From Eumeta japonica (taxonomy: Eukaryota > Arthropoda > Insecta > Lepidoptera > Psychidae), in the NCBI GenBank assembly GCA_005406025.1, contig BGZK01001406.1, positions 94,119-158,118 of the forward strand: a DNA stretch of 64,000 nt, read 5' to 3'. Both the position numbers and the translations under genes were made by a program. Positions 36,485 through 49,300 of the stretch are shown here, in pieces. Every line of letters starts with the position of its first letter. Position 1 is the first letter of the stretch. Below the pieces are notes generated by a model. That model was given only the letters and a program-made list of their open reading frames with translations. It did not search any database and was not told the origin of the DNA.

Positions 36485-37249
36485 ATGAATTTTGCAGGAA
36501 AAGTAGTTGTTATTACAGGTGCTAGTTCTGGAATCGGTGCGGCTACAGCCGTTTTCTTTTCCAGATTGGGTGCAAAACTTTGCCTTACCGGAAGAAATGT
36601 AGAAAATTTGCAGAAGGTCGCCAAAGATTGCGAAAAATCGGCATCAACACATTTAATATCTGCCGATTTAAATAAAGAAACCGATATAGAGAAAATAATC
36701 AAGAGTACAGTGGATCATTACGGGCAACTCGACGTCCTCGTCAACAACGCAGGTATCATAGAACTGGGGACTATCGAGAGTACTTCTCTGCAGCAGTACG
36801 ACCGTTTGATGAACACGAACGTGCGTTCGATCTACTACCTGACAATGCTTGCCGTGCCCCACCTCCTCAAGACCAAAGGTAATGTCGTTAACGTGTCCAG
36901 TGTGAACGGCATACGGTCGTTTCCGGGTGTGTTGGCGTACAACATGTCAAAAACAGCCGTCGACCAGTTCACGCGTTGTGTAGCTTTGGAACTCGCCGCG
37001 AAAGGAGTCCGCGTGAATTCCGTCAATCCAGGGGTAATTTTAACGGAATTACAGAAGAGAGGGGGCCTCACCGATCAACAATACGCAGCATTCCTCGAAC
37101 GGAGCAAGGAAACTCATGCTTTAGGTCGTCCAGGAAAGCCTGAAGAGGTAGCCTCAACGATTGCATTCCTCGCCAGTGACTTGGCAAGCAACATTACCGG
37201 GGTCAGCCTCCCCGTCGATGGCGGCAGACACGCGATGTGCCCACGATGA
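36485..37249 (+). CDS. Classical short-chain dehydrogenase/reductase, 254 aa, intronless
   Basis: An NAD(P)-dependent oxidoreductase with a complete SDR fold: cofactor loop TGASSGIG at residues 11-18, NNAG at 87-90, Asn112, catalytic Ser139, Tyr152 and Lys156 (YNMSK), and the PG motif at 182-183. Length is normal for the family, with no signal peptide or membrane helix, so it is probably cytosolic. The sequence resembles the FabG-like/3-oxoacyl reductase group often expanded in Lepidoptera; the substrate cannot be told. The start is supported by the immediate β1 strand (GKVVVITGASS) after MNFA. A single uninterrupted exon is followed by AATAAA 122 nt after the stop. No neighbouring paralogue is present in the window. 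It could be a native single-exon gene or an old retrogene; intact reading frame and catalytic residues argue for function. Confidence 0.94.
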   Translation: MNFAGKVVVITGASSGIGAATAVFFSRLGAKLCLTGRNVENLQKVAKDCEKSASTHLISADLNKETDIEKIIKSTVDHYGQLDVLVNNAGIIELGTIESTSLQQYDRLMNTNVRSIYYLTMLAVPHLLKTKGNVVNVSSVNGIRSFPGVLAYNMSKTAVDQFTRCVALELAAKGVRVNSVNPGVILTELQKRGGLTDQQYAAFLERSKETHALGRPGKPEEVASTIAFLASDLASNITGVSLPVDGGRHAMCPR

Positions 37250-37370
37250 ACTTACTATGAATTGAAAGTGCTAAATTGCTTTACTTGCTTTTGAATAAGG
37301 GTAACTTTTTTGAGATTAATATTTGAAATGTTTTATATTATTGTATCCATATACACATGTTTTTGGGACT

Positions 37371-37376
37371 AATAAA
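37371..37376 (+). terminator. Candidate polyadenylation signal of the SDR gene
   Basis: AATAAA 122 nt downstream of the stop codon, followed by T-rich sequence. Confidence 0.65.
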
Positions 37377-38029
37377 ATAGATATTATTTTTAATATTGTT
37401 TTCATTGATGAAATTAAATTGACTAGTTTATTAACCTAAATCAGACTGAAAGTTTGTTTTTGTCTAGTTTTTATTTAATATTTTATAAATAATAAAATTG
37501 AAAGAATAAAATTGGCAAATATATAGAAGAAATATTGAGGCGGGTGAATACACGGCGCTTATGATTTATATATTAAGTACAAATAAAAATAATAAAATAT
37601 GTCCCTTAAAAAAATGTCCAGCTATGGTTGTTGTTGAATAGTTTTATCTTATAATGAGAAAGCTTACTGGCCAGTTTGATGTTCCTGGAATGTTTGTACT
37701 GCACACTGTTACTTGCTTTTACATAATTATAGAATCTTTGTTGGATTTTTTATTCATGATGACATAAAAATAGTCTATATAAGTAATGTGTTATTCTAAT
37801 TGTTTCTCTTCATCCATTTATGTAATTTGTTTTTGTTTTACCTAAGCAACACTGTAACTATTAGTTTTTGTAGCAAATTCTATACATTGAACTAATTTAT
37901 AAGAATTAGTTTGAAACGAAAATAGGAGCTGCAATAATTTTGTAATATATGTGTGAGCAGTGCTGCAAGATTTGGCAGTTCTACTGATACCACATTACAG
38001 ACTCGTGTATTATTTTTTAATAACAGTTG
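37377..38029. other. Intergenic AT-rich stretch
   Basis: Nothing is recognised between the SDR transcript end and the LINE fragment. Confidence 0.5.
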
Positions 38030-38993
38030 ACAAAAATGAAAAATTGAACTGTTATAATTGTATAAGATTCTCACTACCAAATGTGAGACATGGATCTGGA
38101 ACTATTTCAGTACGCAACAAAGAATTAGAGTTTGTTAATTCTACAGTGTTCCTAGGAATTACTTTAGATAACAGGCTTCAATAGGGTCCTCATATAAGTA
38201 AGTTGGCGAAAAGGCTTAGCTCTGCCGCCTATGCTATCAAAAAAATGAGAAATTTATCGGACGTCGAGACTGCCAGATTGGTTTATTTTGGCTGTTTCCA
38301 TAGTCTGATGTCATATGGCATCTTGCTCTGGGGAAACGCCGCGGATATTCAGAAAATTTTCATGCTGCAGAAGCGGGCCGTTCGCGCAATTTACAAGCTT
38401 GGACCTCGTACATCCCTTAGAAATAAGTTTAAGTAAATTGGAATTTTAACCCTGGCATCTCAATTCATTTATGAAAATTTATTATGTGTAAAAAAAAAAA
38501 TTTAGAAATGTTTAAAAGAAATAGTAGTCGACATAATCTCAATACCAGAAATAAAAATAAACTGAATTCACATGTTACTCGACTAAGTAAAGTCTCAAAT
38601 TCATTTAGAGGGCTCTGTGTGCGCCTATTCAATAAGGTTCCTGTAGATATATAAGATTTACCCCTACATAAATTTAAGAGTGTTATTAAACAATCAATCA
38701 GTAAAAAAGGGTATTATGCAATTTCTGAATATTTAGAAGACAAAAATCAATGGGCATAAGCGGCTCGACTTCTTAACGGGCTGTTTCATTCTTAATGGTT
38801 CCGTATTTGTTTTGGCTATGTATGTGTAAATTAGAAAAGAGCTACCCTTAAGTTTCTTGCTCGTTCTTCTTGAGGGAAAACTGCCTTCCGAACGAGCGGT
38901 AAAGTGTAAATTCGCAAAAAATTATGACGTATTTCAAGTGTTATTTTGTATCCTATGAAATGAAGATATTTTGAATTTGAATTTGAATTTGTA
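38030..38993 (+). mobile_element. 5'-truncated CR1-like LINE (RT C-terminus and 3' tail)
   Basis: Open pieces at 38030-38184 and 38203-38436 encode the end of a LINE ORF2: LEFVNSTVFLGITLDNRLQ, ISKLAKRLSSAAYAIKKMRN, LVYFGCFHSLMSYGILLWG and IFMLQKRAVRAIYKLG. One stop falls where a Trp codon is expected (~38182). Worn remains run to ~38760 (PLHKFKSVIKQSISKKGYY type), followed by a 3' UTR ending in TTTGAA repeats at 38971-38993. Such short-repeat tails are typical of CR1-group LINEs. It is 5'-truncated, as most LINE copies are. Confidence 0.85.
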
Positions 38994-40201
38994 AGTTGGA
39001 ATTGAACCAGTGTCTTGTGATATTTTTTGCTGAGTAAATAGTTATGAACATTGATGTAAAAAATTGCATGGCAGTAGCCTACATGTGTTTGAGTAGACAG
39101 AGAATGATGCATGTAAATTTTCCAGTTTTAAGGACAATTGTTATTATATAAAATTTTGGACAGCTTTGCTTTCTCAACTTGAGTTTGTAAAATAGGAAAA
39201 TATTGATTTGAGAGTTTAATTGTTGCACAGTAATAGTGTTGACACTATTTTTTGACTTTCTAGGCAATAATTTGGGGAGTGTCACTTTTTGATAGCTTAA
39301 AGCATGTATTTTATTCATAGTAGAATATATATGAACTTGCATTTCCTAATTTCTTTGGTAGTTTGAGCAGTGGTGGGTCAGGAGTTAAGAGTATTGTCTT
39401 CTAACCGGAGGGTATTATCTTCAAATTTGATCAAATTGATTAACGAAGCTCAATGAATTTTTAACATAAGTAGACCTAAATTATTGGCTCCATTCCTCAG
39501 ACAGTGTTAAACTGTCCATCCTAGATGTTTTTACCACATTAGCAGCAACAATCATTGCAGATTATAACCCGCACTGGCTAGCTTGGAAAGGGTCCAGGCC
39601 CTTAATATCAAATAAGATTGTACCAAGGGTGCAGCTCAACAGAGGGTTAACTGAAAGGTGACAGAACAACAAGCAATAGATTTCTTATACAAACACTAAT
39701 GTATTCAATTTATCATTGTTAATTTAACATTAATTAATTAATGACATTATAAACTTAATAAATTTAATTTAAAGAAATTGAAACTACAGCTAATACCACT
39801 ACATAAATTTCTATTTAAAGTTTGCCATCCACACAGGTGTTCACCTTTCTAATTTTGGCAATCAAAAAAAAAAAAATGGCATTGCAAGTTAATATTTATA
39901 CATAGGTTTGTAGAATTGAGGTATTTATTCATAAATTAAGTTAGTCAATGTATTTAATTTAAATTAATTATTTAAATTTATTTATCACAATACACCCACT
40001 GTATGTACACATTATTATTTAGTCAAATAGTATCCTATCCTAAAAGCTATGTTAGATAAGAGTAGTAAAAACAGTCTTGGTTTTCATGTCAATGAGGAAA
40101 GGAAACCAGAGGAAGGATTAACATTGCTGACAATTTTTGAATACACAAATATGGCATTGACATAAATCACAGGGTTATAATTAGTCTATATAAACTACAA
40201 G
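38994..40201. other. Region downstream of the takeout gene
   Basis: AT-rich. It should include the 3' UTR of the exon-5b isoform. The stretch 39365-39600 looks like a worn interspersed repeat, possibly SINE-like, but this is weak. A search by eye for further takeout-type terminal exons here found none. Confidence 0.4.
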
Positions 40202-40353
40202 TCAAGGCTGTAGCAAGTCTATCGCTGGGACCGCTGAGAAGAACTTCTTGACTTCATTGACGCAGGCCATAATAATCTGTTCAAAAGCAACTGGAGCAAT
40301 ATCCTTGATCACCGACTCCCAGTTTGTATTCATCACCATGTGCACGGTATTAG
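40202..40353 (-). CDS. Takeout-like terminal exon 5b (distal)
   Basis: 152 nt. Codes NTVHMVMNTNWESVIKDIAP, VAFEQIIMACVNEVKKFFSA and VPAIDLLQP, then TGA. The acceptor is CTTACAG|CT. There are no other takeout-type exons between it and 5a, so it has no gene of its own to belong to. Confidence 0.88.
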
Positions 40354-43300
40354 CTGTAAGAATAATAGCTCTTTAAAAATATTAACGAAACTAGTAATTT
40401 TAAGATTTATATATTCATCTCTATGAAATAGTTATAGAATATAACCAAATATATGATCTTAGATATCACTAATTTATTACTTTTGATAGCTGTACTGAAA
40501 AACCATAGATACCTTTAATAAGCAGATTAACAATTTCATTAATTTACTTATTAAATTGATGCTTGTATATATATATGATGTATATATGTTAAGGTTCCTT
40601 TTAGTAAATAACATAAGATTTTGAAAATAAAAAAATAACCTGTTCGATTTCTGAAATGGAAATATTTTTTTTAGCACTTAACATTATTTTTCAGTAAAAA
40701 TATCGCCTGAAACAGAAGGGAAAACAAGTTAGGAATACAAGTGCCTAGCACACCACCATTTCAGTTGAGATGTGAATGAAGTCATTCTAAACCATTGATG
40801 ATCATGACTAAACAAATTGACTGGCGTCTGATCCTGCTGAGTCCCAAAGAAAGTTCTAGAAAGTGAATAAATACATCATCCTAAATTATAAACATCCTAA
40901 ATTATGAACATCTCACGTTTAACATAAACAAACAAATATCCAGCAACTTCTAGAATATGATGACCGATTAAAATTCACAGATAATGTGAACACCACAGCC
41001 ACATATTTCAACTTAAACAAGGGCAGTCCAATTCTATTGTTTATTTGACAGGAGTGTTTATTTTATGACTATTATTTTGTTATGATTGTATTTCACAGTA
41101 AGAATAATAGTTTCTAACAATAATGGATAGAAAAAAGTATTTCAAACCACATTTTGACAAATGGAATATGAACAAATCCAAATGAAGTATTCACATTCTA
41201 AAGGTGGCAATCGATAACTACTACAGATTTTCGTATTTAATAGGGTTTGATGTCTAAATCATAGAGGCAGGGAAGCAGCCACCGCCGCATTCACTACAAC
41301 TAGGTGCAGTGTAAGGGACGTATTACACCGTGCTAGGACCCTCGTAACGGTTTCCTTGCTTTATCGTTCATTCGGGAAATTTTCATGTGTGATAACATAT
41401 GTGATTTTTTCTTGGAGACACACATATTTTTTTATTTTTCATTAGCAGCACCCTCCCCTTACCTCAGGGCCGACCATCGCACGAGGCCCGGTCGGTCTCT
41501 GTACAGGTCAATGCGATAGTTTTAATAAAACACTGCGGTGGCACTCTATGAATGTGGGCTTTTCCACTCCTATGTTGTGTACTGAATTTAAAGTTTAACA
41601 AGTCTAATTTTGACAGAATATCGCGATACCTATTTGTAGAAGCTGATATTTGGAAATTAAGGAGCAGTTTGTCAAATTCCAATTAACGGTTAATCGCTAG
41701 TTACAATAACTACATTTTGTACTCTATTGTTATCCAACTGGAGATTAGTCGATAATGGGAACTTGTGAATGTTCCTTGTATTCTAGAAAATACATTTTCA
41801 TAGAAACAAAACAGCATATATACCTATTGTTCAATTTGTTTGCTTACATAAATTGATGCCTACGACAAGTCGAAAGTAGTGAATAGAGTTGTGCTTAGGG
41901 CGTTAACGAAAATGATGATTGAATTAAAATATGTGAAGAAATACTGACATTAAAAATTGTACGAGCTATGAAAATGAAATACTACATGCAACGTATAAGC
42001 GTAAAATAAGGATGAAGACGATTAACGGTCTAAGTGCAATAGTACCTAAGCTACTTAATATTGTATATAGTGTATTACCTTGGCACTAGTTAAGAATTGA
42101 AAAGTCTGTAATAATGAAAATGTCTACTACTAATCTAATAGGAAAGAATGAATACAAGATTAATGAAAAGATCAAGTTTTGTAGGATCATGAAGAAGAAG
42201 ACAAAACACTACATAAAGCAAAGTATTAGTAATATTATCTATACATTCAAGTCAAAAAATAAAGAAGAGTGGGAAGTGTTATAATGCCGAGAGATAAAAT
42301 GGGACATGGATGTCATTTAGCAATGAAGAATGATACGCCATGCTAGGATACAGGCAACAGTGCCAACCGTTTAAGGCAGAAGAAGGGCTTCTGCAGGTAC
42401 GGCTTCAAAGAACTTCTGAACTTGGCCAAGACAGAATCTGATGATGTGTTCGATCGCCGGTGGTGCGATATCCTGCATTATGATCGACCAATTCTCGTTC
42501 GCGAATCTGTGCGTCACGTCCGCTGAAACAGCAAGTGATAGCTCTAGCTTTTGGCTAATCGGCTAAAACCTCCGCTTTTGGAGGTTTTTTCGACCAATGT
42601 TGAATTAAGTTTCAGTCAAGTGTCTATAATTATATGAAGTATTTTTTTTTAATCAGTTGTATGTCAATATAAATGTTACGACGGCCAAATGATCGAGAAT
42701 GTTCTTCGAACCGGAAGTTATCGGGTTCAAATCGTGACCACGATAGGTAAATGACCAATGGGGCTTATCTCAAATTAGATTTGACCACCCGATTTGTCTA
42801 GAGAAAGTGTTAAATTGCCCTTCTCGATTTTTTTCACCGTATGTGGGGAATATTAAAAACGTCGGTGGAATACTTTTTTTAATTGTTTTTGTTTTTTGTC
42901 TGTCTGTCTGTTTGTGCATTTATTCGCGACCTCCCCAAACTTAGTGAACAGAATTTCTTGAAATTTGGCATGTTAATAGTTTATACCTTGGATTAACATA
43001 CATTCCTTTTAGGTGCTGTTCTTCTTATATTAAACGTATATTTTAAGCAGGACCGGAATCTAGAGAGCATATTCGAAATCAGAATCGGGGCCAGATAAAT
43101 CGAAAGCAGGAACCAGATCAGGATAGTGGTTGACACTGAGATCGATCGATTTAAAAGATGTAGGGATTCATTTAAAGCTCACGCAGGTGGAGCTACGGTT
43201 TATAAATAATGTAATTTTTTTTTTGGTTTTGTCTAATGTTGCTTTCTGCGAAAAAAAAACAATTTAATAGGCTATAACTTTTAAAACAATTCTAATGTAT

Positions 43301-46300
43301 AGTACATTGAAATGTAATGCAAATTTAACTCGTACTATGGACATACTGCAACTGTACGACACCGATATCTCACTCGTGTGTGTGTGCGGGCACAACTCGG
43401 GATATACGCCTGGAGAAAACTACGAAGTGAATTAATTTTTAGTATTTTATTGTTTCGAATATTTTAAACTTCAAGTCAATATTATGTTCGTTAATATTGA
43501 CTTATTTCAAGTCAATATTAACGAACAGGCAACCGAAACTGCTCCGTTAGAAGCATGCGTTATAAATACTACTGTACTCACAGAGCTCCTTGTTGTTTCC
43601 TCCGAACAGGTTGTTGAATTTGAACTGCGCTCGCTCCATCTTGTAGGTGTCCTTGTAGCTGGGGACGCGCCAGTGCCCGTTCTCGGTCTCGTAGTCGTAC
43701 TTGATGATTATGTTCAAGTTGGCTGCGATCACACGACACGTTCTCAAGTAAAGACATTAATGATTTTTTTTGTATCTACTGAAAGAGTTAGTTAGTATTA
43801 ATGGCTCGATTTTGAAAATAATATTTACTTATTAATAAAAAAATATATGAATATGGGCATTACACTACGAAAAGCTCGACTGTATTATCGAAAATTAAAG
43901 TTGTATTTCTAAAAGATCGATTCTACAGATTCCCATGTTATGTTTTAAACGATCAATATTATGAATTGCGACGTCAGTACACTGTCCCACACCCGCTCCT
44001 CTGTGGTAAAAGTTATCGGATATGGATTGAACAGAATACAATTTTTCATATTTCGACCTTATATAAAATCAGGCTGGCAAAAATGCAGCTTTAAGAGTAA
44101 AAAAAATACCACAGCCGTCGTTGCGTACCAATTCCAGCTTTTTAATTATTTCGGCATGAGTTATAATTAAATACAGTACGAACCGTCCTTTGATTTTGGA
44201 TGTTTTCGTGGAGGCAGATGTGACTGCAACACTAACCGATGCGCATCAATCGTGAACTTACTAATTTTGATCTTGGCCTGGCCGTCGCCCCGGATGGGCA
44301 GGATGAGCACCTGGCCGTCCATCTTGTAGTGCGCCTTCAGCGTCACGTTGGCCACGAAGTCCAACGTCACTTTGCCCTTTTGTGGGTTCATCCTGAATGG
44401 CACACTATCGCGTTTAATTTGATTTTCTTAAGGTTAGGCAAGAAACTAAGTATTGATCAACCGAAAACTTGAGTATTAGGTGATACTACTTTTAATCTAT
44501 GCGAATAATCCGCGCAGGTCGACTAATCAAACACATCTTTATTTAATTTTCATTATTAGCGGTGAAATAAATTTTAATAATGATATCTCAATACTTAACT
44601 GATTTTAATGTATTAAAGGACATGTGCCGAAAAACACTTTTGGAAAAGAATACAGATGGTTCAATTTTTACTAAACTAGAAGGTTTTTAAATGAAACGTT
44701 AAACTACTTAAAATAAAGCAGGCACCTAGTTTAATTAACAATAGGTAAGAGATGTGTGAATACAATGACGTTGTTTAGAATGATGTGAAATATTTAATTT
44801 TTTTGTTGTGCTAGATACACGTGATCGATTTTTTTGGTGTGCAAACAAACAGTGAATTTGTCTTATATTACATTGATTGTTGTATTAAATTATATAACAC
44901 ATTTTAATATTCTATCGGTTGCATTTCTTTAAGATGATTTTAAAGTTTTATAGCTGCCGCCGCCGTGTCCTGTTCGGTGATGAAGGGCTCTAAAAGAGGC
45001 AGATTTTAATCCAGATGTTATATAATACGTATTATACACGCGAGACAATCTAGATGGTATGTAGTGAACATTATATATTTTTAATGTCGACACTTACTTA
45101 ACGGAGTTCAGCCTGAAGCCTTTGAGGCCGGTGACGACGGTGTCGGTGAAGGTGAGCCGCAGCGCCGGGTTGTTGACGGTGACGGTGCCCAGGCGCACCG
45201 GGTCCAGTGGCGCCACCCCGAACTCCTGCAGACCCTCGGCGAAGCGCGGGCCCGCCGCCTGGATGGCGCGTGCCACGCAAGCGTCTAATTGAGGGTCTGA
45301 TGCCGAGCATGGTTTGAGGAATGGCGCTGCGAATTAACATAATATTATTTAATTTATTGCATATCATGTATGAGAAATTCAATTTCTAATTTTTGATCTC
45401 ACAATATTAAAACGTGTTTTTCTTCATTATATTTTTTTGCATTATTTCCAAAAACTGGTATATTTGTAATCTGAAAAAATAATATAATTTGAGGAACGAA
45501 TTTAGATCAGTTATTTGCTAGATAACGCCCATTGACACTATTAGTTGCATTCGCTGTCTTTGAGTGCAAGTAATTTATAGTAAACCTGTTGTACTATATA
45601 AATTCAATAAAATTTATGAAAAATATTTGATTAAATTTATTGTTTATTTCTCTACAATTATAGACGGCGCAAAAATGGAAAAATGACACTTGAAGACTGT
45701 AGAGAAAAGACATTTTTATAAGTCAGTGTATCGGTATTGTGTTGGTCACAGGTACAGTACAACGCACGAAACTCTGCCGTTGTGAAGTTAGTCACGAAAG
45801 CGTCGTAACGGCGTAAAATAAGTAAGCGGAGGAGAACAAGGAAGGATCGGAGAGTGTTAATCCTGTGCGTTATATCATTCGCAGGCAATTCAGGGCGGCA
45901 GAGTTTCATGTGTCGTACTGTAAGCATATTTAATTATTGTAGTTTTAAAACGAAGATAACAAACTACAACTCTTGCTGACTATAACTGCTTGTAGGGCAT
46001 ATTAATAATATAATTATCATTTTTAAGCAAAATCGATCAATACGTGAAGGAATGCTATAATTTTCAACTTTAGAATTTTTTTAATAGTTTTCGAATTTGG
46101 TTAAATTAAATATATGTTCTAGTAATTTCTACAATGATGTGATATCCAGAATTCGTTCTGCTTTGCTCTTTCATAATCTAAACCTTGAAACTATTTTTTA
46201 GCAGTACTTTACAGCGCATACAGCGCAAAGAGATTTTTTATTGTAGAAGGATTGGCTGTTATGTGGGCCAGGCGGAAGTAGGCGATTACTGCGCCCACGA

Positions 46301-49300
46301 ACGTCCATGACATCGGCGAAGTTGTCGACGCGTGACATTCCTTGGATTCAGAGGTTCATTCGTGAAAGCGCTCCTCGGCTCTGCTACGATTCTCAATCAT
46401 TCCTCCTCGCACGCCACAAAAGTCATTCTCTTAAGTCAAACGCATACTTTGCGCATTGATGCAATAAAATGATTTTTATCAAGACGGGGGCGAGCCGGGG
46501 GCGCGGCGCCTGGTGCTCATACCAGAAAAATTGCAATATTTGTAAAATTGGAACGTAACTGAGAATTATAAAAATTTCAATACCCATATTATCAGCCAAA
46601 GCCCGCCTCGGTTGCAGTCGGGTGAAACCATCTGTAGCCTTTATGCAGGCTTGCCTTCATGATGCTAGGAAATCGCATACATAAGATCGTGGAAATTTTT
46701 TTTTATTTCGTTTTGTGGCTAATCTCTTTAGCTATGTCATGAGGACCAAGATTCTGATCTTGCTCTGCTATTTTCACAATGGCATCGATTTTGTCCGTAA
46801 CAGGTCGATCAGATCGAGGTTCATCTTTAATATCAAAATTGCCGGACTGAAAACGCTTGAACCAGTTTTGTGTTACTCTCACCGACACTGCATTAGGTCC
46901 ATAAACGCCACTAACTTTTTTGTTGCTTATGTCGCATTTTTATATTTTTTATAATAAAATTTCAAATTGTATCGATTTATGTTAGATTCATTCATTTTGA
47001 TGGACAAAAAATCAATAAAAAAATAACGGGATATAGTATTTAGTTTTTATTTTTTTTTAAATATGTCATATATTTAATGGTCTCAAAACTTGCCAAATGC
47101 AAATAGCACAACAAAAGAGATTTTGTTGCAACTTTTTGCTTATGAAATACGAAATTTTTTTTCCCCAATTTAACATATTTATGAGTTGCGTTTTTAACGG
47201 ATAAAATTCTATACATATATAATGAAAATAGGTTGTCTTTGTTCGCCAATCACGTAAAAACTACTAAACGTATAGACATGGGACTGGGACCATTCGATGC
47301 GGGATGGTTTGTAGATGGTTCTAGGCTACTCATTTTTCGAATTCCGGAAATCCTTCGCCATTTTATTTATAAATAAAAATTACCCAGCGAAGCGGGCGGG
47401 ACAGCTAGTGTTTCTATATGGTACGAATGACTGTTATTTATAGTATTAATACTGCTATCTTGTCTTTGGGTTTTAAGTATGTGCACTAAAAATATTTTTA
47501 TATATGATTGGGTGTGTCTTGGAAACATTACCGAGTCAGAAAGAGATACATGAGAGTTAGTCGGTCACGCGGCGGGCGGCGGCGGGCGGCGGCGGGACGA
47601 CATTGACCCGCCCGCCGCCCGGGTGCTAACGGCGATAGGCGTCCTTAACCCTTGGCAAGAGCGACCGATTCGTTATTCTATCGAAATATTTGTAGATAAT
47701 ACGATAAGAAACATGAAGACAAAAGTACATTATTATTTTCATACCAAAAAAAATCTATCTTTATACCATAAACATTAAAAAGGTGAATATCCGTCGTTAG
47801 CGTCATAGACGTCTTGTGTATTAAACAAGGGAAGCTACGCATTAAAAAAGTGAGAAAACGTTCACTTTTAAACACATACGCTTTTGTACATCGTAAATAC
47901 ATTATTTTTACGATTTAGTTTTATTGGGATTTGCAATTAAAAGCATTTTAAACCTGATATTGTTATTAAGTTATAACAGTGTTTGCATGAACACATTAAG
48001 AAATATATTTTATTTGTGCAAATATAGGGCATTATAAGAGGTAAACAACCTTAATATTAATATAATAATATAATATTATAATAATATAATATAATAATAA
48101 TAATATTAATATATTAATATAATAATAATAATATTAATATAATAATATCTTAAGATATTATTTGAAAATTAAAATGTTAAAACGTTAAAATGTATTTTTT
48201 TATACTCTAGTTAAGAGTTTCCCAAACTTATTTTCACTGTGACGCACTTGGGACTTTGCTATTTTTTTACGACACCTCTCAACTCAGCCCTCAAAAATAT
48301 TTACTAATGCTAGTACTAGCCTGGGGATGTTTGTCAGAATGCGCACGGCACTCACTAAAGTACCCTGTGGCTCACTCGACTCGGTCGCATCGACATGCGA
48401 CGCCCCAGGGCGTCGCGACGCACAGTTTGGGAAGCCCTGCTCTAGTTACGTAAAATTATTTCTTTATATATATCTGATACAATTTTGGGATAAACAAAAG
48501 TTTTATATGTATTATTACAGAAAAAATAAAATTAGGTTCGAGATATTTGTAATCTCTGAAGAATGTAAGAAAATATGCTAATTATCATCCGTTCTCTAAC
48601 TTCTTACTTTGTAGCCTGTGTCGGCCCTGTCGGCTCATTTTAAAGCGCAACGTCGCGGGGGTCGTCGACCTCGTAAATTTCACATTAGTTTAATTATTAA
48701 CTTAATATTTACGCGAGCTGGATGTAGTTGAAATTGACGTCTTTAAGTTACAATATGTGAGTTTTGCAATCACTCTCAAAATAAAAATAACGAATTTAGG
48801 CTAAGTCGGAGGACAGTGCGTCCAACTAAGCTTCGTACGTGAGCGTGCAAGCTTAAATGCCAATTATATCTCTTATCTACTTTATTATCTTCCACTACTC
48901 TATTGTCCCTAGAAACAAATATTTTTTTTAAGATTTGCTAGAGCTTATTATCCGTGTACAATTGTAATTATGAGTCTATTATATAAAACAACTGTAGGTC
49001 AATCGTCTAATGTTATTTCGAAGCCCATGGGAGGTACGAACGTTTTGTCCCCTTGACCATAAAACTATTTCGTGCCTCGACCACGGAGATCCACAAACCT
49101 GTTCCGATCGATATCGTCGTGGTAGCTATTTTTCATACGTATCGTGAACGTGGTACGTTACCACCTCCCTAATGTAGCAAGTCATGAAGTGTATGAGGTA
49201 GGCGAATATGTGGGTGGTTTCTTTAAACGAAAATTTCCTATGAGTATTATGTGTCATTTCAAAATGCCCAATTATCGATCGTCATCGCGAGGGTTCATCT

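Noticed and set aside
40202..40353. Exon 5b as part of a separate takeout paralogue
   Set aside because: No signal-peptide or other takeout exons lie between 40354 and 42370, and its phase matches exon 4 of the upstream gene exactly.
42565..42588. GC stem followed by a T run, resembling an intrinsic bacterial terminator
   Set aside because: The host is an insect with spliced genes. The position upstream of a splice acceptor makes a splicing effect, if any, more likely.
47567..47640. GGCGGGCGGC units as a possible ordered repeat array
   Set aside because: Only a few short irregular units without spacers; simple GC-rich sequence.
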